The position numbers and the translations under genes were made by a program. From Turbatrix aceti (lineage: Eukaryota > Nematoda > Chromadorea > Rhabditida > Panagrolaimidae), in NCBI GenBank assembly GCA_963969345.1, contig OZ017767.1, positions 2,232,001 through 2,296,000 on the forward strand: 64,000 nucleotides of DNA, read 5' to 3'. Position 1 is the stretch's first letter. Every line of letters begins with the position of its first letter. The notes beneath the pieces are model-generated. The model had not been told where the DNA came from. It did no database searches and was given only the letters and a program-made list of their open reading frames with translations. This document shows positions 43,325-56,635 of this stretch, in pieces.

Positions 43325-46300
43325 TGCTTTTTCTGGATGCCAAGCATCGGCAGGGGTGAATGAGTCAGCGGCGACGCTTCATTTCTAACGGGTTGTTGAT
43401 GGGGTTTTTGGGGATAACTGAAACATTTATATTTATGGCAAAATTTTGGAATTTATTAAATAAGGAAATATTTAGCGCGCTCGAAAAATGCCCGAATTTG
43501 CGGGGTTCAAAAATATAACTGTAACTTCTGAACATACCAAAAAAATATATTTGTTGTAAAAAATTTGCATTACGATCCAAGAAATCTTAACTTAAAAAAA
43601 CTGAAAAATTTTATACCCCCCCGAGCGACAAACGTACCCAAAAAAAAGTACAAATAATTTCATAAAACTGATGCTCCCCACTTTTTTTTTATTTGTCAAA
43701 AATAACTTTTATCACAAAAACAACCCCCTTTTATATCCATCCCCGACAAGCAATGAATAAACGTCCCCCGACCCCCTCTTTTCCCCTATCCCAAAAAAGG
43801 GTGACAAACGAGCGGCAAAAAGATAAAAGAATAATAAACACCAGACCACGCATCCGGCGACCAAACATGCGCGGCACGACACGCCTGGATGCTTGCCTGG
43901 ATGGCAGGCGATCCGGTAGGGCAAAAAAAAAGAACACACACGCAAGCAAAAAAAAACAAGACAGGGGTGGGCAAATTAGCGGCAGGATTGCCACTGGCTT
44001 CTTCTGCGCTTCTTCCGCTGACGTAGGATGCTGGATATAATATTAGACGAAGGCAATCCAATCGCAAAGCCGGCTTTTTTTTGAATCGGTAATTGACGAG
44101 GGCGAGGGGTTAACGCTGCCATGGCACGCTAGGCGCGGTGTTAATGGCATTTCAAAGCGGAAAAACCAGAAAATAGAAGTGCTAACTGACACAACTTGCG
44201 ATTGCTTTTTTTGTCTGCTCAGTAGGTGGCGATCATCGTGTAACGAGGCACGTTTTGTGTCTGCTAGGTGTGGAACATGAATAGTGAAAACTGAAGGCGC
44301 GGGAAACCACAAAAAATTGGAACGACTTTGTTGACTTCAACAAGGTATCTGCAACGTCAAGGGTTTTTATTTCGAAAAAAAATGAAATTAGATGTTGCAG
44401 CCATTTTTCAACGCAGCGGGTGGCGATCGAATAACAAGGCGCGTTCGTGTCTGCAAGGTGTGGAAACTCGACAAAGCTTTTGAAAAACAAAAAAAATGTA
44501 GTAATGTGTCCACACAATAAAGTTAAAGTTAAAAAATGACACTGATGAAACAGAACTGGAGCAGTCGTTTTTTCTTCGCAGAACGAGGCGATCAAATAAC
44601 GTTGCAGAAAATGAAACTGTAAAACGTACTATCGTTATATGTACATAAATATTTGATAAAAATGATTTTAAACTGCAGTGATTGAAGTTTTAACTTTTTT
44701 AAAAGACACAACACTGTTGGAAATACGTTTTACGTATTTTTCACGTTCATCTCCATCAAACGAACGCCAACAAATACTGGTAGCCATCGTGGACAAAGTC
44801 AGGCGCGGCTGGTGCTAATTTGCAGTCACCTCGACGCCGTCATAATCCACTGCAAGATGACATGGGAAAGAGCTCAAATGCCAATTGTGTGTGCATAATC
44901 TGAAATATTAATTGCGCATTTGGCAAACACTATTTTGGTGCTAAAAAAGTTCAATAAATGCAGAATTTGTGGATATTTTTGGAAACAAAAAATAACTGAA
45001 TTCATTCAGCCTTTTTACTAACATCAATTTGAAAATTTTGGTTTTCACTGGTTCAAGCCGATTAATTGGAAAATGCATGAAATCATAAATTTCAAAAACC
45101 ATTTCACACTACCCTCAAAATTTTCAGCAATTAGCCAGACGTCATTCTCCAAAACTGGTAAAAACATGCCGCAAAAAAAATGTTTTTATCAGTTCAAAAA
45201 CCAAATTTCTAATCAAAAGTGCACAGAATTTGACTCGTCTGCCACATGCCGTTGTCACAGCTCCTCTCACTAATGGCGGTTAAATTATGCTTCGCCCCGA
45301 ACCAAAGAAATACCCCGCATCGCACCGCCTCAACCGAGGTCATCTGACGCCATGTCACGTTCTCGGCGTCAAGTAATGGTATACGACCTTGCCGGAAGGA
45401 ATTTTCAAGAACACGACAATTGATCGTCTTCAGAGAGACTAATGGCACGAACGCAGAATCCAACGAATGACTGCTCACTGGATTCTTAATAATCTCACTA
45501 CAATTAAATATTTACAAATGCACTTCAATCTGTCCGGGACATTTGCTGATCCTATCCGGGAAATTATACAAAATTCTTCTTCTAATTTGAAAATTTTGCT
45601 CATGAATATTTATTTTTAACAATTTTGTAAAATTAGCTTGTACCGGAAAAAAACACGGTAATTGCAGAAAAATAAATATTTGTCTTGTCAAAACAGGTTA
45701 GTATCATTAAAAAAACTGCATTGTAATGTCCTTTTCCTGAATATAAATATACAAAAATAAAGAATCTTATTTTTTTTATATTAAAACTGGGTTACTACGT
45801 CAAATTTTCTAAAAAAAAAACAATATTTTAAAGACACAATAAAAGTACACTGGTGCACCATAAGTAGTAAATCATATTTTTTAAGATGCAAATAAAATTT
45901 GAAAATAGTTTTTGAACTGTCTTGTACTATGTACTGGCTTGTACTATATTTCAACAACATACAAAAATTATGAGTCATTTATTTTTTGATATTCATTATT
46001 GCTAAACTGAGATATACCATATTTAAATTTTTTGTTGATTACAAAAAAATATTACAAAATAAAAAAATAGTATTAATTTGTATCATAAATACATAGATTC
46101 AAAAATCTTAAATTTCACTGTGCCTGATAAACTTGAAAAAAATCCAATGATTTAATAATAAACACGCTTTTTGCACAAAAACAAACCAAAAAACTTTCAC
46201 ACCGCTCCAATTGCCCCAAACAAAACAAGAAAACTGGAAAACAAAAAAGTGTGCACCCGGTCGGTGTTGCTTCAGGATTAGAGGCCGTTCATCCGAGCTA

Positions 46301-49300
46301 AAAGGGCAAAATAATAAATTTGAATGCCCGATGTCCAGTGAAGCAATAAAACCAAGTTTGTAAAAAAACTGGTGCAAATGGGGTACAACATTTTTTAAGA
46401 TGGAACGTAAAAAAACGTGGAAAATAAGCGACATAAAAATTTTGTTTTGAAAAACATGCTGACACCTTTTGGTTTGATTTTGAGGATACAAAGGCATATC
46501 GCACAAAAAAATATTTATGCAAGTCCTGAAAAAAATACAAAATTGGAAAAACAAGGGTTAGTCATTTTTTGGGTTTTTGCAAATAATTCAAAAAACTGTG
46601 TTATAATTTGAACCACCTGGCGTATTCAAACAACAAAATTTAAATTTTCACTGATACATTAATTTTTGTTGATTGAATACACCTGGCGTTGTGGTCTTCT
46701 CGTCTTTGACCATCTCAAAATAGACATAATAAAACATAACTGGGTACATAGGTCGGTTTATAATGTTTCGATTTTAAAATATTTACTTTATTTGGAAAAA
46801 AAGACACTGTTCGAAGACATCAAAGAGATTTTATTATAAAAAAATATTTTCGACTCAAAAGGTACTTGATCGCACAATGAAACATTTTTTCGTGTTTTTT
46901 AGAATTTATTTTAATTTGAGTTAAATTTTAACTGAAAACGTTTGATCGATAACTAATAAACTTCGATGACATTTTCTATAAAAAAATGAAAAGCAGGAGA
47001 ATAACATATTAAAACATCTGGATGACTACTTTATATACCTGATGACCGACCCATCCAGAAAAAAAAAACAAGACACAACGTCACACCCGAGATGTTTCAA
47101 AGCCGCGATCCAGTGCGCGTTGAGAGAAGAAAAACAGCAAAACAAAAATGTTTATGAATCCAGCGGCGTCGAGAGCGGATTGCAGAGCTTCTTCCCTCTT
47201 CGACAGTCGATGCCGGCTAATCTGCCCAAGTCTCTATCACCTTTCCGGTCGTGTTGACAGCACATGACCGGGAGGAGGTTGTCGACTTTGCCCGGTCCGG
47301 CCGCTAAGCTATAAAGTGTGTTGCGAAAAAAAAAGAGGGCTTCGATAATCCTCTTTTTCGAACGAAGTAAACGCTCCCCTGCTGCGCGAAAAGTCGCTTG
47401 GCTGCCTGGAAGCGAACGGAAGGGTAAACGCATCGGTTGTGAGTCAGCGAGTTCTGATATGACTCATGTCATGGCATAATAATCCACGATGACCAAATTT
47501 CGGGGAAGTAAGATTTGTAGGGTCTGGTAAAAAAACTGAATTGGCGGATTTAGAGAAGGGGAGAGAGATAATATTATTTTCTGAAATTAAGAAAACGTTT
47601 TGGAGTCTATGTAACTGTTGAAACAAAAGTTGCATACACTAAAAAATTATATACCATATATAACTTTTTTATTATTTTAAATATTATTATTTTTATTATA
47701 AATATTTTAAAATTGTATGCTCATTTGAATTTTACCCTTTTTTGAAAAGGTGTTCAGAAGACAAAAACAAGATTTGATTTCTAATTCGTAATCTGCAAAC
47801 CTTTTTTGGCACCAAAAAAATTGTATTTTGTTAAAAATGAATAATAATACAGACAAAAAACTGTACCGAAAAAAGGAAAAACAACATTTTTCTAACTGTT
47901 TGACATTTTGACATATTTATAAACTTTGAGTAAAAAACTGGACACGCGCGACAAATCTTTATAGTATGCCATAAATTAGAAGAATCACTTTTCAAAGTGA
48001 ATTCATGTTCCCCATAAAAAAGTCAAATTCATGAGATTTCTGCAACTTATAAAACAATAAACTGAGCTGAGCCATCAATTGGCGGTTCGAGTTCTAAAAT
48101 AACAACAAAACAGTAAAAAATAAATTCATTACCCCTAAAAAGATGAATGAAGACACAAATGAATGACGCAGCCGCGTTGCAAAAATTTGTAGAACTATAA
48201 TTACATTTATTATGCAAAAGAATGTTGATAACAAATTTCCGGCAGCGTAGTATGTATATGTCCACTGACAAATTGTAAACTGGGATTCGTAAACTGATGA
48301 GAACGTTTGTCGGTTAAAACTAGGAAAAGAGATTTGTAAAGATCATAGCGTAGGAATTTGGCATTTATTTTTAAAAAAGTCATTTGCAGGCATAATCGGG
48401 GGTTCTTTCATCACTTTGATCCCATGTTCCAAATATTTATGACGTGCAGCATGAAAAAATTGTGGCAATTCACAAAAGCTGTTGGCATTTGTACAATTTT
48501 TGCAAACACAAAAAAATATCAAACTGTTTTCATTTTTCATTTTCTATGTGATAGAAAAACCCCGAAGTCATATTTTGAACTTTTTTTAATCGGACAAAAA
48601 GTTAACCAGCTGACATGTTTTATGTTACTACAGAAAAAAACAAAATTTTTTAACGTTAAAAAATCTAAATTATCTGACCCACATAATTTAAACTCAAAGC
48701 GTAGAAAATTTAAAACTCAAAAGCTGAAAACTGTAAAGGCTGAATGACAAAAACAGAGCAATTCAAACTTTTTTTTAAATATTTTTAACTGATTCTTCGT
48801 TTTGTGGACATTGATTTACAAATAAAACAAATCAAATACAAAAAAAAAACTGTCTGACATTTGCATTGTATAAATACATACTATGTATTTTGGTTCAAAG
48901 ATCGCATTTTCCGACATTTAATTAACAAATTATGGACAACCTTTCTGCAACATATCCGACACAAGTGTCCCGGAAGAGGAAACGTGCCCTATCCTGTCCT
49001 GACTCGACGGACAACGGACATCCCCGGATGAGGAGCTAGCCAGCAGAAGCCTCCCCCGTCCCCGCCATATGTACTAGCCTTCCGTGTCAAAGACCAACAC
49101 TCAAGCGTGGCGTGTCACGTTGGCCTGGCCGGAATGAGGCACAACAAACCCTCTGCCAGGGAGTTTCAATTTGTTTCAAACTTTTTGAGGAGGGGGCTTT
49201 GTACTTGGCACGCAATTCATTGTTGTTGTTGTTCTTGTACATGGAATAAGGGTGTGATTAGAATGCAAAGGGAAAAACTGGTGAAGGATTGAAATTCTGA

Positions 49301-51290
49301 GTTTCGATCGATTTCGTTGGAAAAAAACTGATTTGCTTTATGCGACCATGAAGAATAATTTTTGAACTCCAAATATTCAAAATAGTATTTATTTATCAAA
49401 TAAAAGTTCTTTTTTTGAAGCAAAAACTGAAGGTGCGTTGTTTTTTTCTGATCGATCAATCAAAATTTTTACATTACAACGATCCCAGATTTCAAATTAT
49501 AAATATTTATAACTTAAAAAAAATAGGATTTTATCACATAATATTCATTCATTCCCACGACACATTTTTTGAGTTCAAGAAAATCATGAAAATAAAAATT
49601 TGAAACTGTACGAATGTGAGTACCTATTTTTTAATTTTTTCAAATTATCGCATCCAGGAAACAAAAAAACTGACAAATACATATTTAAAAACAACAATCA
49701 AAGCAAAGCAATCCTTCTGGACTTCCGTGTAACATCGGGCAAAAAAAGAAACGCGGGCTTGAACAAAAACAACGGGAGAACGAAAATTAAATTTGTCTTC
49801 ATTTTTTTTGTTTTGGGTGAAGAATTATGGAAAATTTTCCGGAACAGCACACATCCTAAATTTGGCGGTCAACAAAAAAGGAGCAAACGAACGGAACGCT
49901 CAAAACTGTTTCAATTCCACGAAATTGTCGTTTAAAAAAATTTAAAAGTAAAAAGAGAGGGACACGACCGAGCAGAAAATGTCCGTCATCTCTTCCTTTT
50001 GGCACGTCAACGTCATCGGCGACGACGACAGAGACGGTTGCATCTTCGATGCCCCTGGATAATTAAGACAAGCTCCACCAACGAAACTCGATGGGGCAGG
50101 GCGAGGACAAAATCTCACTGGTTTCCAGGCTCGCGTTGCCGGTGACGGTGCCGGTGTCGGTGCGCTTGTTCATTCTCAAGTCTGCATTTTTTAATTTTTG
50201 CCTTTTTTTGGACACTTGTATGGATTTTTTATGCATTCACTTGTCAAGTTGGCATGGATTAGAAACAAGAAAATGAAGCCTGTTTTTTGTTTTCGGAAAA
50301 TTCTGGAAATATCAAGGTTTCGGTTACCTTGATATTCAAATAAAATAGTTTTTTCTAATAAATTAACTGAAATTGTAATTTTTAGGTTCTTTCAATTATC
50401 AATAAGTAGCAACAAACAAAGAAAAAATAACTGGCCACATGTCAAAATCGGTACAAAAAAATCGGCAAAATAAATGCATTATTTTTTAATTTGACTCCGA
50501 TTATTTTAGTAAAATTATTTTTTACAAAAACAAATATGTTAAAAAAAAACTGAGTACATTGTGCTCATACGATATTTTTTGATTACACAAATTTTCATCA
50601 TCACAAAGAAATTCACATAAAAAAATTTCAAAATAAACGATTTGGATTAAAAACAGAAAAAATGCTGATTCACACGTTTTTTTGTCCAAAAACAAAATTT
50701 TGTCGAAAAACAAAAACATAAATCCACAAACAATACAAAAACAATATTTATAGTAAATGTATAAATATCCAAAACCAATCATCTGTTTAGACAAACTATT
50801 TTTTAGAACTTTTTTTTCATGAAAGCCCCAAAAGAGCTCTCAAGTTTAAAGTAGGCAGTAAAAAAAAAACAGTGGTCGTACACGTACGAATTCTCTGAAG
50901 AGAGCATCTTTGAGACGTAATTTGAATAAATGTATTCATCTGGTTATTTTTTTATGAACATGTGTCTATTCTTGCCGTGGTCACATAAATCGAAAGATTT
51001 TTATTTATACTAAATCAAAAATAAAAGGCTTTTTGGGTTTAAATGAAGAAAAAGACGCGTCAAAAGAATCTTTCCTGTAGTTGCCTGGGGACTTCTTACT
51101 TGTTCTATTGAATCGGATTCCGGGTTTTCAGGTAAGAGAAATCCAAGGCTAATAATTTTTGTTATTTTGTTAAATGTTTATTACATTATTAAAAAAAAAG
51201 AAAAAAATGCTAATGTTGTCTCACTGAGAGGTAGAGCTGTATGTATATAATAATTTGGACACTGATTTGAGCGGACTGCTGATATTTATT
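43325..51290. other. Gene-poor region
   Basis: 8 kb, mostly AT-rich, with no gene I can support. Denser patches: 43740-44040, the repeats at 44220-44605, a minus-strand frame at 45209-45478 (89 codons, five cysteines), 47040-47440, 48960-49250 and 49970-50170. None has a full splice and domain context. The region lies upstream of the distal synaptotagmin exon and may be regulatory. Confidence 0.4.
44220..44605. repeat. Short interspersed repeat, three copies
   Basis: 44220-44277 and 44414-44467 share GGTGGCGATC, then AACGAGGCRCGTT, then GTGTCTGCNAGGTGTGGAA. A shorter third copy (GAGGCGATC...AATAACG) lies at 44580-44605. Spacing is about 194 and 166 bases. No homology recognised. Confidence 0.5.
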
Positions 51291-51322
51291 TTGCTACAAA
51301 TAGCCTTTTTGGGAGCTACAGT

Positions 51323-51395
51323 GCCTCTTTAGCTCAGTTGGTAGAGCGTGGGACTTTTAATCCCAAGGCCAAGGGTTCGAGCCCCTTAGGAGGCG
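51323..51395 (+). tRNA. trnK-UUU: tRNA-Lys (UUU), copy 3
   Basis: 73 bases identical to copies 1 and 2, with the same upstream block (CAAATAGCCTTTTTGGGAG) and a T-run shortly after the gene. Upstream similarity to copy 2 extends to about 51205. Confidence 0.95.
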
Positions 51396-51877
51396 GAAAA
51401 ATGCTGTTTTTGTTACAATTCACAGCATTTTATTTCCCCTTCTCTTTTTGCACACCTGCCGAAGCGCGCACGGCTCACCCGAACTGCAAACTCAAAAAAA
51501 TGTAAAAAAACGCAGTAAAATAAATACTTATTAATGAACTCCGGGTATGATTTTTTTTACTTTTCCACAATTGATGTTTAGAGAAATATTTGAAGCCATA
51601 AAACAACCAAATTGGTTAAAATTGAAGCAAATTAAAGCATAACTAACAGAGTGATATTACATGGCCTTACAGATGCAAACTTAGTACTAAACGACAGATG
51701 AGTGATAAAAGAATCTGTAGAAACAGAAATGGAAGCAAACTGTCTTCTATCATACCAAGCGAGCTGAAAACGGATAAAGTTCGGATATCCCGCGTGCGCG
51801 TGCACCCCGCACTGATCTTATCACTCACAAACAAACGCGTGCTCTCAGCGCGAAAAGCTCATGGCTAATCACTTTGA
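51396..51877. other. Spacer after tRNA-Lys copy 3
   Basis: No gene recognised. Confidence 0.4.
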
Positions 51878-52567
51878 ACATGATCACCGGAAAAAAGATC
51901 GCGAAAAGCTCTCGAAACAATAAAAACATTTTAAAAACCGCCACAAAAGCACCCAACAAAAATTAACTTACTTATTTTAAATCATTTCAGATGTCGCGGG
52001 CCGGGCTTGGCTGGACATGATCACCGGAAAAAAGAGTCGCGAAGAACTCTCAGAACAATGACGCGTCTCCGACTGGCAAAAGGCAAGCATCGAATTCTGC
52101 CAAATGGAAATGGAGAACGCGAATCGGAGGCTCCAGCAACGAGCGCAGCCGACAAACCAGACAACGGCGTTGCAGCCCTCTTCGCTCCGCCAGTCGATCA
52201 TGGTACGCTGAAATTTTTATAAAAATATTATAACACAAAATGCACCCAACAAAAATTAACTTACTTATCTTATTAATTTATTTCAGATGTCGCGGGCCTG
52301 GCGTGGCTGGAAATGATCACCGGGAAAAAGGCCACGAAGAACGGTCGACAGCATGGCCCGACTCCACCTGGCCAAACGCATGGTTCGAATCGAAACCTCG
52401 CCGATCACGCACATGGTCGTAACAGTCCCTGTCAACACAAAAGGTGTCAACACAATTGCCTGGTCGTCAACCTCGCATCGGCGCACCAACAGAGTCTGGC
52501 ACATCCCTCTGAAGGGCAACTGACGACAAAGGACAGCGGCATCCGTAGCAAAACGAAAAAACTGTAA
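51878..52567 (+). pseudogene. Broken inverted copy of two exon modules of the exon-repeat gene
   Basis: Plus-strand modules at 51994-52200 and 52286-52400 match exons 3 and 4 of the minus-strand gene at 53418-55275, including acceptors, the donor CATG/GTACGC and the intron between (ACAAAAATTAACTTACTTA). The first module has one extra base in the A-run after ACCGG, which shifts the frame to a stop (EELSEQ). The second keeps DVAGLAWLEMITGKKATKNG but diverges after TPPGQTHGS; its frame stays open to a stop at 52567. A shorter, more decayed trace of the first module (MITGKKIAKSSRNN) begins at 51878. Transcription and function are unknown. Confidence 0.65.
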
Positions 52568-52569
52568 CA

Positions 52570-53417
52570 TGAAAAACCACGTCGCCGGCTGAACACAAGA
52601 TTGCACGTGATTTCCCTGATTGCATTCGTTTGTCCCTGAAAAACGAGCTTGATTAATTTTTGGATTTGGATAAAAAAAAATAACTCACCACTTCGCCCCC
52701 GTTCGTCGAGGCAGCGGTCGGCGAGTCAGACAACAACAAGACGAGTCACGTGAACGCGTGGACAGGGTAGCGCAGCCAAAAAATTCCGCATTGAGTCAGT
52801 AGACTTTTTTTGGCAAAGAACGAAAAAAGCAGCGGGCGCGAAGATAAAAAATGTAGTATCGATCACATCGTTTGCTGATAGCAGAAAAAAATTGGCGGCA
52901 GTTGCACAAAATCATTTTTTTTTCTGCGTTTTGCATGTTTTTGTCTAATCAATCGCATTCTTTTTTTGGTATAAAATCGGATTTCGAAAGTTAATAGCTT
53001 GTTTTTGATACCGTCTGTCTCAGTCTCGCTTTGTTGTCCGACTCACCGCTTAGCTGCCGTTTGGTATCTGTCGTGTCCCCGGATCAAACGGTTGAGATTA
53101 TACTCTTTACTTGGTATAACACAGAAGTCTGAAAAAAAATAAAAAGTTATTTTTTGAATCAATAAATTTTTTTGATTTCATTTTTCAAAGATTTTTTTTA
53201 CAAAAGAACGAAAATTGTGTATTATATTAACCAGAAAAAATCAGTTATTTTTTTCAGAAATTTTTGTTCAGAATGTAAAGACACCAACCTACAAGCACAA
53301 TTAGTTCACTGGTTCACAAGCACGATTAGTTCCATTGTTCACATGCACGGAACACCCGATTTCTGAAAAAAAGAATTGTTGAACATTTGTTTTTTTTTAA
53401 CGAAATAGACACTTACC
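52570..53417. other. Spacer between the broken modules and the exon-repeat gene
   Basis: No gene seen. A GC-richer patch at 52690-52790. Confidence 0.4.
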
Positions 53418-55275
53418 TTAGACTTGGGTGCAGCGTGTCCTTCGGCGAATCACTTTTCCGCCCCTGAGACGAGCCAAGAACGCCCTGTGTGCCGGCGTGT
53501 TCATGGCTTCCTGCCTCAGCTCTTCCAAGAACTCTTTGACTTCTGAAATTTATGTCCGTTATTTTATTGCTATTGATTTTTATAATGTTAGATTTTTTTA
53601 GGAATACGAACATAGAATTTAGTTTGTAAATAAATAAAACAAAATTTGTTTTTACAATTTTGATAACAAAAAAGCAGTTTTTTTATAATTTTTTGATTTT
53701 TCAAAAATTTTTTTATGAACAAGAAATTTTTTTAGAAAATTTGATAGTACCAAAATTATTTTTTTACAAAAAAAAATTTTTTCAGTTAAAAACATACCTC
53801 GGGGTTTGAAGCCAAAGGTCTTGACGCCTTCAGGATGCCTGATCGTGGATGGCAACCTGAATCCCGCAATTCGAGGTGTTGAATTGCGGGGGGCGTCGGA
53901 CACGGGCACAAGCCCCTTCCTCATCCGAGCGCTGATGAAGTTCATGGATGGGAAGGGGTTGACGACGCGGCAGTCCCCGACAATCGGAGAAATTGGGATG
54001 CCGCAGTCTGAAAAAATACTTTGCTTTAGTTTTTTTTATTTAAAAAATATTTTGAATTTAATCTGATTGACTGAAATTTTTTACTCACCGTAAAACACCG
54101 TGTCCAGATCAGCGAGGTTGTCTGCCATTGCGTTGACGTTAACGCCGATGTCTGGGAAGTCGACGGCGCGCGTTGCAGAAACCTCGGGTTCGCGTTCTCC
54201 ATTTCCTTCGGCCGGATTCGAACCATGGCCAGGTGGAGTCGGGCCATGCTGTCGACCGTTCTTCGTGGCCTTTTTCCCGGTGATCATTTCCAGCCACGCC
54301 AGGCCCGCGACATCTGAAATAAATTAATAAGATAAGTAAGTTAATTTTTGTGGGGTGCATTTTGTGTTTTAATATTTTTATAAAGATTTCAGCGTACCAT
54401 GATCGACTGGCGGAGCGAAGAGGGCTGCAGCGCCGTTGGCTGGTTTGTCGGCTGCGCGCGTTGCTGGAGCCTCTGATTCGCGTTCTCCATTTCCTTTGGC
54501 AGAATTCGATGCTTGCCTTTTGCCAGTCGGAGACGCGTCATTGTTCTGAGAGTTCTTCGCGACTTTTTTTCCGGTGATCATGTCCAGCCAAGCCCGGCCC
54601 GCGACATCTGAAATGATTTAAAATAAGTAAGTTAATTTTTGTTGGGTGCTTTTGTGGTTTTAATGTTTTATAAAGATTTCAGCGTACCATGATCGACTGG
54701 CGAAGCGAAGAGGGCTGCAGCGCCGTTGTCTGGAGTATCGACTGCGCGCGTTGCATGAGCCTCTGATTTGCATTCTGGCTTTTCTTGTGCCAGGTGCGAA
54801 GCATTCGTTTCTGAGACCTGTGGAACGTTTTTCTCCTGGAAGAGCTTGAGCATCGTTGGTTCCTGGTAGACGGCTTCAAAGGGCGCTGCGAGTGGCTTCA
54901 ATGCGGTGAGTTGACTTCCTTCCTTGACCGGATTCGGCGACTGTGCGTTTCCGAGTTCAGGCATCGATGTGGGCTTTGCTTCAATCCTGGATCCTGGAAC
55001 CTGTGCTTCGACAATCAGGTTGTCGCTTTCCTTCGCCTCTGATTCCGAGTGTTCTTCTAAAAGTTTATTCAATTATAATGATTCGTAGTTTTTGTTTAGA
55101 ACTTACCGGGCTCATCCGACAGCGCATCCCGCGTCTTGGCAGCGATTTCGATGAACGCATCCTGCGTCTTGACAGCCACTTTGATGAACGTGTCCAGCAG
55201 CACGGTTAGCAGACGTTGAACACCTCCGATCAAGAGATTTTTCATGGTTTCGAATGTTGGAATGGTGAAAATCAT
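53418..55275 (-). CDS. Unrecognised protein built from repeated exon modules
   Basis: Six exons on the minus strand: 55107-55275, 54688-55056, 54398-54607, 54089-54313, 53798-54007, 53418-53542; 435 residues, every intron in phase 1. Exon 1 encodes an amphipathic start (MIFTIPTFETMKNLL, then two similar KTQDAFIE/KTRDALSD units). Exon 2 is acidic and low in complexity. Exons 3 and 4 are duplicates (DVAG-AWL-MITGKK start), and exons 2 and 3 share their ends (NGAAALFA-PVDHG). Exon 5 starts DCGIPISPIVGDCRVVNP; exon 6 ends basic (GGKVIRRRTRCTQV). No signal peptide, membrane span or known domain is evident. Uniform phase-1 introns make the modules freely shufflable. Confidence 0.75.
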
Positions 55276-56635
55276 GGTTACTAACTGTTGTAGTAATTTC
55301 TGTAGAGAATGACGCTTTGGTGCTTTTGTCTCTTACAGTCAAGCTTGGTTGGAAGGCGGGGCCTTATTTTCGCGCGCTTCTTTTTGGCAAGAAGAAAAGC
55401 GTTAAAGGTGGTGACCTGCGCGCGGGTCTGCATTCACATGTCGAACACTTTTGCATCGCGGCTCATCGTGTGTGCCACTATGTTTAGTGCGCGATATCGA
55501 GGAGGATTCTAAGCAATGGCAATCAATATTGTATTCCAAATTTTTACAAAATCAGAATTCAGAGAGTGAAGCATGCAAGAAATTACAGAATCAATGGTTT
55601 CAAGTCAACAAAGTTGTTATTCAGCATTGTCTGATTTTGAGAATACATTATGGCATCATTTTCAATTCGTTTAAAAGAATTATCCATGACATTTCAACTT
55701 GAAAAAAATTATATCTGGAAATCTCAACACACAAAAAAAGCGGTTTTATCCGTCGTCGACTGTCTTCTGTCCTGAAAAAAAATGATAGTTGAATTATGCA
55801 TTTGTGATTGTAAGAGATTAAAAAAATTGTACGTCGTCCTGTTGGTTAAATTACTTTCCTCGAGGTATGAATGATATCCACCCGGGTTAAACCCTGCGGG
55901 GGTTACGATAATTTTGTGATGCTTTTGTATTTTACAAAACCTAAATTCATAAAAAAAGAAAATGCAAACGGAAATGTAAGGTTCCAAATTGTAAGCCTTT
56001 GCAAAAAGAGTCATATTTGGTCAACAGTCTCCAGAGATTTGCTCATGATCTGATCTGGATTATTTACGATCTGATTTGATATACCAGTGATCCGACCTGA
56101 TCTGATCTGATCTATGAGCTGATCTGATCCGAAAAGTGATCTGATCTGCCATCTCTGGTTACCAATATTGAACAACATGTTGCAAAAAACATTTGACCTT
56201 TCGACTTGCTCCTGAAATAGGCAAAATACAACCCAAATATTTTCTGCGCTTACTACGGCGTTTGTGAAAAATTTCTCGCTGCTTCAATTCCACTGTATTT
56301 TTTTTTGTTTTTAAAATCTTGCAATTAATTTGTTTTTGCATAATTAAATATATAATATCAATTGTATCTTGGTGGTTGCGTTTAAAAACGCATAAACGAT
56401 TCATTGTAGAAGACAAAACAATTACAGAAGAAAATGAGCAGGTGGGAGACTCCCTGAGGGTATTCAACCTACTTTGAGAAAAATAATAAGTGTTTTTTTT
56501 TGCACGATGAAACATGAGTCAAATGAAATTAGTTTATCGGGAGAACGATCATGTTTGGAGTGACCGACAGAATAGTTATTGCATAACTGTTTTTTAAGTT
56601 CGCTGTATTGTACAATTTTTTTTAATTCTTTGAAC
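55276..56635. other. Spacer between the exon-repeat gene and the acyltransferase gene
   Basis: No gene supported. Contains the TGATC-rich repeat at 56045-56152. Confidence 0.4.
56045..56152. repeat. Degenerate TGATC repeat
   Basis: GATCTGATCTG-type units repeated about a dozen times with interruptions; simple low-complexity tract. Confidence 0.7.

Noticed and set aside
48932..49039. A short ATG frame (MDNLSATYPTQVSRKRKRAL).
   Set aside because: 35 codons, no donor site, signal peptide or paralogue to support it.
54668..55072. A single long exon reading beginning LNKLLEEHSES with readthrough to a stop after PVDHGTLKSL.
   Set aside because: The acceptor TTTTAG at 55057-55058 and donor CATG/GTACGC at 54688 fit the neighbouring exons in phase 1, so both ends of the open frame are intronic.
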